26,914 nt of DNA from Deltaproteobacteria bacterium UBA5329 (lineage in GTDB: Bacteria > Desulfobacterota > Syntrophorhabdia > Syntrophorhabdales > Syntrophorhabdaceae), in assembly GCA_002408185.1 (NCBI GenBank), contig DHQV01000105.1:10169-37082 (forward strand), in the 5' to 3' direction. Positions 15,718 through 22,630 of this stretch are shown piece after piece (the first letter of the stretch is position 1; the number at the start of each line of letters is the position of its first letter). The notes below the pieces were generated by a model. That model did no database searches. It saw only the letters and a list, made by a program, of their open reading frames with translations, and had not been told where the DNA came from. A program made the translations under genes and the position numbers.

Positions 15718-16207
15718 GGCTGGACACCCCCGCAATGTTTTCGCCGGCTATCTTTATAGCCGACACTATCTTGTTGTACCCGGTGCACCTGCAAAGGTTG
15801 CCCGAAATGGCGAGCTTGATCTCCTCTTCTGTTGGGTTCGGGTTCGTATCGAGAAGGGCTTTTGCGGTCAGGATCATTCCAGGGGAGCAATAACCGCACT
15901 GGATAGCCCCGTATTCCACGAACGCCTTCTGGACCGGATGAAGCTCGTTATCAGAGGCCAATCCTTCGATCGTTACGACGTGCCTTCCCGCGACATCCAC
16001 GGCGAGGAGCATGCAGGACCGTACAGGCGCCCCGTCCAAAAGGACGGTGCATGTTCCGCACGACCCGTCTTCACAGCCCTCTTTGGTCCCCGTCAGCATC
16101 AGGTCTTCTCTGAGCACCTCGAGAAGGGTCCTGTTGGGACGAACCGCGAGTTCATAATCGTCTCCATTGACATTGAGGGAAATAATCTGCTTTGATGGCC
16201 TCGTCAT
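15710..16207 (-). CDS. hcrC: 4-hydroxybenzoyl-CoA reductase-like gamma ([2Fe-2S]) subunit
   Basis: This 165-residue subunit carries two [2Fe-2S] clusters. The plant-type ferredoxin half has C45, C50, C53 (GCEDGSCGTC) and C65; the helical half has C104, C107 (CGYC), C139 and C141 (CRC). The order and spacing are standard for the small subunit of the xanthine oxidase family, and its size matches the 161-residue Thauera HcrC. It relays electrons between the beta-subunit FAD and the molybdenum site. Its start overlaps the hcrB stop by four bases and its end overlaps the hcrA start, so the three subunits are made as one unit. Confidence 0.94.
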   Translation of the reverse strand: MTRPSKQIISLNVNGDDYELAVRPNRTLLEVLREDLMLTGTKEGCEDGSCGTCTVLLDGAPVRSCMLLAVDVAGRHVVTIEGLASDNELHPVQKAFVEYGAIQCGYCSPGMILTAKALLDTNPNPTEEEIKLAISGNLCRCTGYNKIVSAIKIAGENIAGVSSHE

Positions 16208-17205
16208 ATTGTCTCCTTTTCCGCCGCCCGCTCAGCGGCCTTCATAATGGCTTTTTTCGCGATAACGGATAACATTTTTCGTCTGTACGAACCGGGCAAG
16301 GCCAGGTTGTCCGCGATCTGCGTCTTTTTCGGCAGGACATCTTTCAAGGCGGTAAAGTCTGCGGTATCTATCCTTACGCCCACCAAAACGCCATTGAGAT
16401 CGATGGCAACGGGGGCGGGCCCGACAGCTGACAGCGCCAGTTTCACACCCGTGATGATCGAGTCCTTGTCGAGGGCCACCGAGGCCGCCGCCGAGACAAG
16501 AGGATAGTCGATCGCGGACCTCACGCGTAATTTTGCGTAACCTGAACGGGAGGCGGCCCCGGGGACAGGGATCTTTATGCCCGTAATGATCGTATTCTTT
16601 TCGAGCGTGAACGGCGAAAGGCCATCGTTGGAAAAGAGGTCGATCAAGCGGACCTCTGCCGGACCCGCCATACCACTGATCGTAGCGGCGGCATCGAGTG
16701 CAATAAGTGCTGGTGCGATATCCCCACAGTAAACACTGAAACATTTCTTTCCCCTGGGAACGGCATGACACACATTGCCGCCCGCTTTAAAGCAGGGTTC
16801 TTTTTCGAGGCGCCATGCCCGGGACTGATTATAATAAACGCAGCGTGTTTGCTGGCGAATGTTGCCCCCCAGTGTCGCGACGTTCCATACGGGAGGAGCC
16901 GCTACCGCCATCGCGGCCTCGCTGAGGGCCGGCAATTTTCCGGAGATGACGGTGGAAGAAATTATTTCCCTTAGTGTCGTCAGTGCGCCGATCATTGCAT
17001 AGCCGTTATCCTCGGCAATTCCCTTCAACCCCTCGATCTTCTTGAGGCTCACTATCATTGAAGGGGTTTCGAGCCCGAACTTCATGAGCGGGACAAGGTC
17101 TGTTCCCCCGGCAAGAAACCGGGCGTTCCCATTGTTCTTCTTAATCGTCGCAAAAGCCTGGTCGAGTGTGAGGGGTTCGTGAAAACTAAATTCAGGTAAT
17201 CTCAT
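16204..17205 (-). CDS. hcrB: 4-hydroxybenzoyl-CoA reductase-like beta (FAD, [4Fe-4S]) subunit
   Basis: The start is placed at the ATG at 17205, with GGAGG eight bases upstream; the frame is open 17 codons further but without such a site. The 333-residue product has the two FAD-binding loops of the family (AGGTD at 32-36 and TLGGN at 111-115). Right after the second loop is an insertion with C122, C138, C146 and C155, spacing C-x15-C-x7-C-x8-C. Ordinary xanthine dehydrogenase and CO dehydrogenase FAD subunits lack it. As I recall, Thauera 4-hydroxybenzoyl-CoA reductase ligates its extra [4Fe-4S] cluster with cysteines of this spacing, and that cluster takes electrons from reduced ferredoxin. 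This is the main reason for calling the operon hcr. It is the first gene of the operon, behind a sigma-54 promoter. Confidence 0.93.
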   Translation of the reverse strand: MRLPEFSFHEPLTLDQAFATIKKNNGNARFLAGGTDLVPLMKFGLETPSMIVSLKKIEGLKGIAEDNGYAMIGALTTLREIISSTVISGKLPALSEAAMAVAAPPVWNVATLGGNIRQQTRCVYYNQSRAWRLEKEPCFKAGGNVCHAVPRGKKCFSVYCGDIAPALIALDAAATISGMAGPAEVRLIDLFSNDGLSPFTLEKNTIITGIKIPVPGAASRSGYAKLRVRSAIDYPLVSAAASVALDKDSIITGVKLALSAVGPAPVAIDLNGVLVGVRIDTADFTALKDVLPKKTQIADNLALPGSYRRKMLSVIAKKAIMKAAERAAEKETI

Positions 17206-17239
17206 ATCAAGGCCTCCTCGTTTCGTTGCTTGTCTAACT

Positions 17240-17255
17240 AGCAGAAAATATGCCA
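17240..17255 (-). promoter_or_regulatory. Sigma-54 (-24/-12) promoter of the hcrBCA operon
   Basis: On the minus strand TGGCAT-ATTTT-CTGCT, preceded by T, against the consensus TGGCAC-N5-TTGCW. The invariant GG and GC are exactly ten bases apart. Transcription would start near 17229, giving a leader of about 24 bases that holds the hcrB GGAGG. The neighbouring genes encode a sigma-54 activator and its probable kinase, which makes the match credible. Confidence 0.72.
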
Positions 17256-17390
17256 AAACAAAAGTCTCGGTGTAGAATGTTTCTCATTGCGGATCCCCGA
17301 CATTTTGCCCAATTCCTCGCATGCCTCCTCTAAGAAGCAGCCGCTCCGGGGCGCGTTTGTTCCTGTTGTACGATCCGCTTTAAGAATTTC

Positions 17391-17407
17391 CCCATTAATA
17401 TTAAGGG
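17391..17407. promoter_or_regulatory. Candidate upstream activator site (inverted repeat)
   Basis: A perfect ten-base palindrome TTAATATTAA flanked by CCC(A) and GGG, about 140-155 bases upstream of the hcrB -24/-12 element. That is a usual distance for an enhancer of an NtrC-type activator. It is a single AT-rich copy, so this is only a candidate. Confidence 0.25.
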
Positions 17408-17453
17408 CGTCAGGTATATGAACGTGCCTTTGAAGCGTACGACCCCGACGTAT

Positions 17454-17478
17454 AAAAGCATGCTTCTTTGTCGAAGCA
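17454..17478 (-). terminator. Weak hairpin terminator after the sigma-54 regulator gene
   Basis: On the minus strand, 18 bases past the regulator's stop codon, a six-base-pair stem (TGCTTC/GAAGCA, six-base loop) is followed by TGCTTTTATA. The stem and T-run are both short. Confidence 0.35.
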
Positions 17479-17495
17479 CTCTCCAGGTCAGTGCG

Positions 17496-18917
17496 TTATT
17501 CATCCGATATAATGTCAGATCCCCTGATACCGAGGCGCTTCATCAGCCTTTGCAGCGAAGATCGGCGGATGTTCATATCCCGTGCAGTAGCGGAGACATT
17601 TCCCCTGTTTGTTCGGAGGGACCGGATACAGTAGTTGCGGCTGAAATTATCGAGGCATATTTTGCGGGCATCTTGAAAGTTCATGTCGTAAAGAATACCG
17701 TCATCTTTGCCAGGACCATCCGCGGTATTGCCCGCCATGACATTCTTCAGTACTGCTGGGATCGCTTCCGGATCGATGATGCCATTATCGGCCACTATCA
17801 CCAGTTGCTGGACCAGGTTCTCCAGCTCGCGCACATTCCCCGGCCAATCGTAGGCGTTCAGGGAGGCGATGATCCTCGCGTTGAGAACCAGCTTGTCTTT
17901 TTGGTATTTTTTCTTGAACTTATCGAGAAAGTAATGTGTAAGAAGCGGAATGTCTTCGCGCCTGTTGCGAAGCGGTGGTACACTGATCTTGACGACGTTC
18001 AGGCGAAAATAAAGATCTTCCCTGAATTTTCCCTCCCGTACCAGGGCCTCCAGGTCCTTGTTCGTAGCGGCCAGGATCCTGGCATCGATGGGTATGGGCC
18101 GTGTGCTTCCGACAGGTATGATCTCATGGTCTTGCGCAATGCGCAGCAGCTTTCCCTGAAGGGCCGGGGACAGCTCTCCAATCTCGTCGAGCAATATCGT
18201 TCCCCTGTGAGCGACCTTGAAGTACCCGTCCTTATCGGTATATGCACCGGTGAAAGCGCCTTTTACGTAGCCGAACAATTCGCTCTCGAGGAGCGTCTCG
18301 CTCAGTGACGCACAATCGACGATGATGAAACTCTTTCCGGCCCGCGGGCTTTTTTTGTGTATCTGTTTCGCAATCAGGTTCTTGCCGGTGCCGCTTTCTC
18401 CCTCTACAAGAACATTGCAGTCTATCGGTGCTACCTTGTCGATGAGTTTGAACAGGTCATGCATTGCACTGCTCGCGCTCACGATATCGCCGATCTCGGC
18501 ATAATCATCGAGTTTTTTCCTGAGCTGCCTGTTTTCTTCACGCAACGAAAATTTGGTCGCTACGTTCTCGACAACCTTGAGAAGTTTGTCCATATCGAAG
18601 GGCTTTGTGAGATAATCATAGGCTCCAAGCTTGATCGCCTTAACGGCGCTTTCCACGGTGCCATAACCGGTTATCATAACCACTTCGGTCTCGGGGCTTT
18701 CGGACCTTATTTTTTCCAAAAGCTCGATACCGTTGATCCCTGCCATGCGGATGTCGGTTATGACAAGGGGGGTCTGCCTGTTTTTGACGATAGGCAGGGC
18801 CGCGTTCCCGCTGCTCACACCTTCTACGTCATATCCTTTTTTATTAAGCAACTGGACACATCTTTTCCGTATGCTCGCGTCATCATCGACAATTAGAACT
18901 TCGAAACCTTCAATCAT
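17496..18917 (-). CDS. NtrC-family sigma-54-dependent response regulator
   Basis: This 473-residue regulator has the three standard domains. The receiver domain has acidic pocket D11/D12, phospho-acceptor D55 (VITDIRM) and K105 (TKPF). The AAA+ domain has Walker A GESGTGKN at 173-180, the sigma-54-contacting GAFTGA at 220-225, Walker B LLDE at 242-245 and the WPGNVREL segment. A Fis-type helix-turn-helix closes the protein (NRGNVSATARDMNIRRSSLQRLMKRLGI region). All catalytic motifs are intact, so it should activate sigma-54 promoters when phosphorylated. The kinase gene ends 24 bases upstream. The most obvious target is the -24/-12 promoter before hcrB, 240 bases beyond its own stop codon; autoregulation or more distant targets are also possible. 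Confidence 0.94.
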   Translation of the reverse strand: MIEGFEVLIVDDDASIRKRCVQLLNKKGYDVEGVSSGNAALPIVKNRQTPLVITDIRMAGINGIELLEKIRSESPETEVVMITGYGTVESAVKAIKLGAYDYLTKPFDMDKLLKVVENVATKFSLREENRQLRKKLDDYAEIGDIVSASSAMHDLFKLIDKVAPIDCNVLVEGESGTGKNLIAKQIHKKSPRAGKSFIIVDCASLSETLLESELFGYVKGAFTGAYTDKDGYFKVAHRGTILLDEIGELSPALQGKLLRIAQDHEIIPVGSTRPIPIDARILAATNKDLEALVREGKFREDLYFRLNVVKISVPPLRNRREDIPLLTHYFLDKFKKKYQKDKLVLNARIIASLNAYDWPGNVRELENLVQQLVIVADNGIIDPEAIPAVLKNVMAGNTADGPGKDDGILYDMNFQDARKICLDNFSRNYCIRSLRTNRGNVSATARDMNIRRSSLQRLMKRLGIRGSDIISDE

Positions 18918-18941
18918 ACGTACTTTATCCTTATTGGAAGA

Positions 18942-20402
18942 TCATTTGCGGGGCAGCGTAATAACAAGCGATGCACCGCCTGATTCCCTGTTCCCGACAA
19001 ACAGGGTACCGCCGTGCTCCTCGACGATACGCTTGCTCACCGAGAGACCGAGTCCCGTGCCTTTTTCCTTGGTGGTGAAGAACGAATCAAAGATCCTGCC
19101 GATAACATCCCGGGGAATGCCCCTGCCGGTATCGTTGATCTCAATAATTGCAAGTTTCTTGCGGTTCTTTACCGACGGATATGTCTTTATCGTGATAATG
19201 CCTCCCAAGGGGGCCATCGCATCACGCGCATTGTTGACGGCGTTGATAATCACCTGCTGGAGATTATTCGAACTTCCAAAGATAAGTAGGTCCGACCGCC
19301 AAAAATCTTTCTCGATCCGTATATTGTCCAGTTCAGCCTGGCGCGCTACGAGTATGAGCGAGTCTTCGATCGTATCGTTTACATTAAAAACGTCTCTCTT
19401 TTCCGGAAGCATTCGCGAGAAGCCCAGCACTTTTTCGATAAAATTCCTGCACCGGCGCGCATCATTTTCGATACCCTTTAGTTCATTCAGGATGTCAGCG
19501 GGGTCGACCTGCCCTGCTTCGACATCTTCCATGAGCATCTGCGTCGCCATTATGAGGCCGCTCAAGGGGTTATTGATCTCGTGAGCGATCTCGCCGGCCA
19601 GTTTTCCGAGAAGCGTCAACTTTTCCGATTGAAAAAGTTCTTCTTTAAGAATCTTAACCTCGGTAACATCGATAAACGCATTTATCATGCCGTCGTAAAC
19701 CCCGTTCCGGTAGAGCCGGGATGCGCTGATCATGACGGGGATCTTTTTGTTATCCTTCGTAATAAACATCGTCTCGAAAACTTTTCTTCCGTGGTTCTGG
19801 TCTTCTGTTTTTATCTCTTCGCGAAACTTTTCCAGGGCATCCCGGGCCACGAATGACTGGTAATGCCTCCCGATGATCTCGCCCCGGCCATGACCGGTGA
19901 GCTCTTCAAAGCGCTTGTTTGTAAAGGTAATATACCCATCCCTGTCAACGATCTGGATGCCGTCATTCAATGATGTGACTATGCTCTCGTTAAATTGCTT
20001 GAGCCTTTCGATCTCTTTCTCTGCGGTCAGGTCCCGTGCAGACCCGACCATTGCCATGGGACGCCCATTTTGGTCACGCAGCGGAATACACACGACATAA
20101 GCGGGAAATGATTCTCCCGATTTACGGCAGCATACGACCTCTCCGCGGAACGTCTCCCCGCGTCGTATTCGTGCAAGGACGTTCGGCTTTTTTACGCCGA
20201 GCGACAGGATGCTTTTCCCCAGTATTTCGCGTGGCGTATACTGAAAAAGCGCTTCAGAACCTTTGTTATAGCTTCCAATCCGGCCCTCGAGGTCCGTTAC
20301 AATGAATGATTCGCTGAGGTTTTCGACGACCGTTTCCAGGAAGTCCCGGGTGGTGCGTTTAAACCCGAGAATAATGTCTTCCCAATTCAGTTGTGATGTC
20401 AT
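18942..20402 (-). CDS. Soluble PAS-PAS sensor histidine kinase
   Basis: This is a 486-residue protein. Two PAS domains at about 20-130 and 138-250 (FIVTDLEGRIGSYNKGSEALF; IQIVDRDGYITFTNKRFEELTG) are followed by a HisKA domain with H274 (LAGEIAHEINNPLSG) and a complete HATPase domain: N box VNNARDA, G1 DTGRGIP, F box region FDSFFTTK and G2 GTGLGLS. No membrane span or signal peptide is visible, so it senses a cytoplasmic cue such as a ligand, an aromatic-CoA ester or redox state. The ATG has GCGGGA ahead of it. It lies 24 bases upstream of the NtrC-type regulator on the same strand and is almost certainly its partner. Confidence 0.94.
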   Translation of the reverse strand: MTSQLNWEDIILGFKRTTRDFLETVVENLSESFIVTDLEGRIGSYNKGSEALFQYTPREILGKSILSLGVKKPNVLARIRRGETFRGEVVCCRKSGESFPAYVVCIPLRDQNGRPMAMVGSARDLTAEKEIERLKQFNESIVTSLNDGIQIVDRDGYITFTNKRFEELTGHGRGEIIGRHYQSFVARDALEKFREEIKTEDQNHGRKVFETMFITKDNKKIPVMISASRLYRNGVYDGMINAFIDVTEVKILKEELFQSEKLTLLGKLAGEIAHEINNPLSGLIMATQMLMEDVEAGQVDPADILNELKGIENDARRCRNFIEKVLGFSRMLPEKRDVFNVNDTIEDSLILVARQAELDNIRIEKDFWRSDLLIFGSSNNLQQVIINAVNNARDAMAPLGGIITIKTYPSVKNRKKLAIIEINDTGRGIPRDVIGRIFDSFFTTKEKGTGLGLSVSKRIVEEHGGTLFVGNRESGGASLVITLPRK

Positions 20403-20497
20403 AGCAGGTCCCGCTCAAATCGTAAAGGGTAACCGTCAATCCTTACAGCTTAAGGCCAGGTATTCGTACCGTAAATAATTATCCTGTCGGCCGAAGG

Positions 20498-20803
20498 TCA
20501 TTCCTCCCCCGGCGGGTCATCTTTGCACGTTCCGTGAGGCGCATCATCCTTATGGGCCTCGATGAATTCTTCATACTCTTTCATGAGGACGCTCCGATAT
20601 TCCCGCCGGACCACTTCGGATGTGGAGATGTAATTTCCCATAGCCTCCAATCCGGCAATGATTTCCTCCACCGTTTCCCTGTTTGGTTTTTTGCCGACCG
20701 AATATAGTTCCGCCATTATTTCATGGAGGTTGCTCACCGCAACCTGGGTTCCGTCAACAAACCTGAGTGTACGCCGGCTAACTGTCGGCGCGTTCGGATC
20801 CAC
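20498..20803 (-). CDS. Small hypothetical protein with an anomalous 5' end
   Basis: The family is not recognised. The longest frame starts at GTG 20803 and gives 101 residues: a short strand region (RTLRFVDGTQVAVSNL), a helical core (HEIMAELYSVGKKPNRETVEEIIAGLEAMG region) and an acidic C-terminal tail. The GTG lacks a good ribosome-binding site. An ideal one (AAGGAG) lies instead before an ATG at 20839, exactly 12 codons upstream in the same frame, but two TGA codons intervene. Dropping one T from the five-T run (20828-20832) would read MSLFRYADELLEWI, and one compensating insertion would rejoin the main frame at PNAPTVSRR. The true N-terminus may therefore be obscured by a double frameshift, or translation may start at GTG. 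It is downstream of the glycerate kinase on the same strand. Confidence 0.6.
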   Translation of the reverse strand: MDPNAPTVSRRTLRFVDGTQVAVSNLHEIMAELYSVGKKPNRETVEEIIAGLEAMGNYISTSEVVRREYRSVLMKEYEEFIEAHKDDAPHGTCKDDPPGEE

Positions 20804-20994
20804 TCAAGTAACTCATCCGCATACCTGAAAAAGCGACATGTCCCATCTCCTTATTTTTTTGTACTCGTACTACAGTATACCATCCGAACGCTAAACATCA
20901 TATTACGATGGTTCTCAGGAGGTATGACAACGCCGGAAAACAAAGGCAGCGGTTTTGGAGGACCTCAATGCGGACACAGCGCCCCGCGTGACGA

Positions 20995-22323
20995 TCATGA
21001 AGCCTCGATGAGGGCGATGTAGAGATCCATCACATTCGTCCCCGTCGGCCCCGTGATGACAAGTCCGTCGGCTTCTTTGAAAAAACTGTACGAATCGTTC
21101 CGGCCAAGGTATTCTTCCGGATCGATGCCTTTCGCCCGGGCATCTGGTATGGTGTTCCCATCGACGATCGCGCCCGCGGCATCGGTCGGGCCGTCTGTTC
21201 CGTCCGTGCCCCCAGACAGAAATGTTATCCCGTCAATCCCCGAAACCTTGAGCGCAAACGCGAGGGCCAACTCGGTATTTCTGCCTCCGGTCCCTTCGCC
21301 TTTAACGGTGACCGTCGTTTCCCCCCCGTAAATGAAACACATGCCCTGTCTGCCAGGGACCTTGAACCGCTTCAGTGTGGAGATGACGGCCGAAGCAAAA
21401 CGCCCGGCTATTACCCGGGCCTCGCCCTGGACATTGTTTGCCGGGGCGACGGCGACGAAACCGTGTTCAAATGCCCTTTGTTGTGCGGCGGCGGCCGCCT
21501 TCTGGTTGTTGGCTACAACAATATTCCGGAAATTACCAAAAACTGGGTCATCCTTTTTTGGTGTATCAGGCATCAAACCTGACGATCCCGCCTGTAAACG
21601 CGCCAATACGCCTGCCGGGACCCTGCCCGTGAGATCATACTTTTTCAGGACACCGAGGGCGTCATCGTACGTAGTCCGGTCGGGTGCGGTCGGCCCGGAC
21701 GCTATCACATCAAGGTGGTCCCCGACGACGTCGGAGAGGACAAGAGATATCCCGCACGCCGGGTACGCCGCCTTCGCGAGTTGCCCGCCTTTCACACGGG
21801 AAATATGCTTGCGGACCACGTTCAGCTCATCTATCGTCGCGCCGGACTTGAGAAGAAGGCTCGTTACGTCCTGTTTGTCCGCAAGCGATACACCATCCGC
21901 GGGCACCGCGAAAAGCGCAGACCCGCCGCCCGATATCAAGGTCAGTACGAGCGACCCTTCATCCGCCCCTGCGACAAGCCCCAAGATCTCCTGCGCGGCC
22001 CTTTCGCCCGCCTCGTCCGGAATGGGGTGGCCCGCTTCCAATACCTGCACGGACGCCGGGAACGCCGCATCCTTCACATGCCCGTATTTCGCAAGGACAA
22101 TCCCCTTTAAGGGTATTTCGCCAGGCAGGCCCTCTATCGCCGCCTTTGCCATCGGGACGGCCGCCTTCCCGAAACTGATGAGAACGATCTCTTTTAAATT
22201 CTTCTCGCGATACGTATTGAGGACCTCCGGCATAAACTCGCGCACCGACCCACCGGGTTCGGCCGCACGGATCCCGGCCTCAAAAATATCACGTATCGCC
22301 TGTTTGCGTTCAGCGGGCGTCAT
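20995..22323 (-). CDS. Glycerate 2-kinase, MOFRL (class II) family
   Basis: This 442-residue protein matches the length of the DUF4147/MOFRL glycerate kinases, which phosphorylate D-glycerate to 2-phosphoglycerate. The N-terminal Rossmann-like domain has the conserved FGKAA (51-55) and SGGGSALF (131-138), and the ELNVVRKHISRVKGG segment typical of the family. The C-terminal MOFRL domain has GGETTVTVKGEGTGGRN, LALAFAL and SGGTDGTDGPTDAAGA. All recognised motifs are present. GGAGG sits six bases before the ATG. It would feed glycerate, for example from serine or glyoxylate metabolism, into lower glycolysis. It stands alone between the Hdr-like operon and the small hypothetical gene, both on the same strand. 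Confidence 0.93.
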   Translation of the reverse strand: MTPAERKQAIRDIFEAGIRAAEPGGSVREFMPEVLNTYREKNLKEIVLISFGKAAVPMAKAAIEGLPGEIPLKGIVLAKYGHVKDAAFPASVQVLEAGHPIPDEAGERAAQEILGLVAGADEGSLVLTLISGGGSALFAVPADGVSLADKQDVTSLLLKSGATIDELNVVRKHISRVKGGQLAKAAYPACGISLVLSDVVGDHLDVIASGPTAPDRTTYDDALGVLKKYDLTGRVPAGVLARLQAGSSGLMPDTPKKDDPVFGNFRNIVVANNQKAAAAAQQRAFEHGFVAVAPANNVQGEARVIAGRFASAVISTLKRFKVPGRQGMCFIYGGETTVTVKGEGTGGRNTELALAFALKVSGIDGITFLSGGTDGTDGPTDAAGAIVDGNTIPDARAKGIDPEEYLGRNDSYSFFKEADGLVITGPTGTNVMDLYIALIEAS

Positions 22324-22630
22324 AATGTACCTCCTGCGAAAGTATAACCTATTGCATGCAAAAAATCCTCCCCGGTCCCGGTGCAGGGAAATGGACCCCG
22401 GTGGCCGCGGGGATCGCGAAGCTGATGAGAAGCACCATCATGCCTATGCAGGGGCGGACGTGATCAACGCATACATATTATTAAGATTATTGATAAAATC
22501 AACAACAAAGATGCTGGATTCCGCGCACCCGGAGGGCGCCCGGCCGGAGTGACGTGGGTAGTGAATCCTGGCATTCGCGGGAATGACGATGCGGGAAACC
22601 GCTCTCTTCGCTGGAATAACAAGGAGCGGT
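22324..22630. other. Intergenic region between hdrA and the glycerate kinase gene
   Basis: About 300 bases without a supportable gene. It holds the ribosome-binding site of the glycerate kinase gene, a TATACT box too close to that start to be convincing, an AT-rich patch near 22470-22505, and the REP-like pair at 22514-22590. No clear T-tailed terminator for the hdr operon was found. Confidence 0.6.
22514..22590. repeat. Pair of REP-like extragenic elements
   Basis: Two adjacent units share the outline GGATTCC-N-GGAnTGACG: 22514-22554 (CTGGATTCC ... GGAGTGACG, with a GC-rich centre) and 22563-22590 (GAATCCTGG ... GGGAATGACGA). The shape matches the abundant GTCATTCCCGCGAA-type extragenic repeats of many proteobacterial chromosomes, here just beyond the hdrA stop. 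Only these copies are in the window, so repetition across the genome is assumed. Confidence 0.4.

Noticed and set aside
20804..20839. Selenocysteine reading of the two TGA codons before the small hypothetical gene
   Set aside because: Two TGAs within 12 codons, no catalytic context and no evident SECIS-like hairpin after them; a frameshift or a GTG start is simpler.
20924..21022. Possible 32-residue plus-strand ORF ending inside the glycerate kinase gene
   Set aside because: The AGGAGG is only one base from its ATG, the product is unlike any family, and it overlaps a certain gene end.
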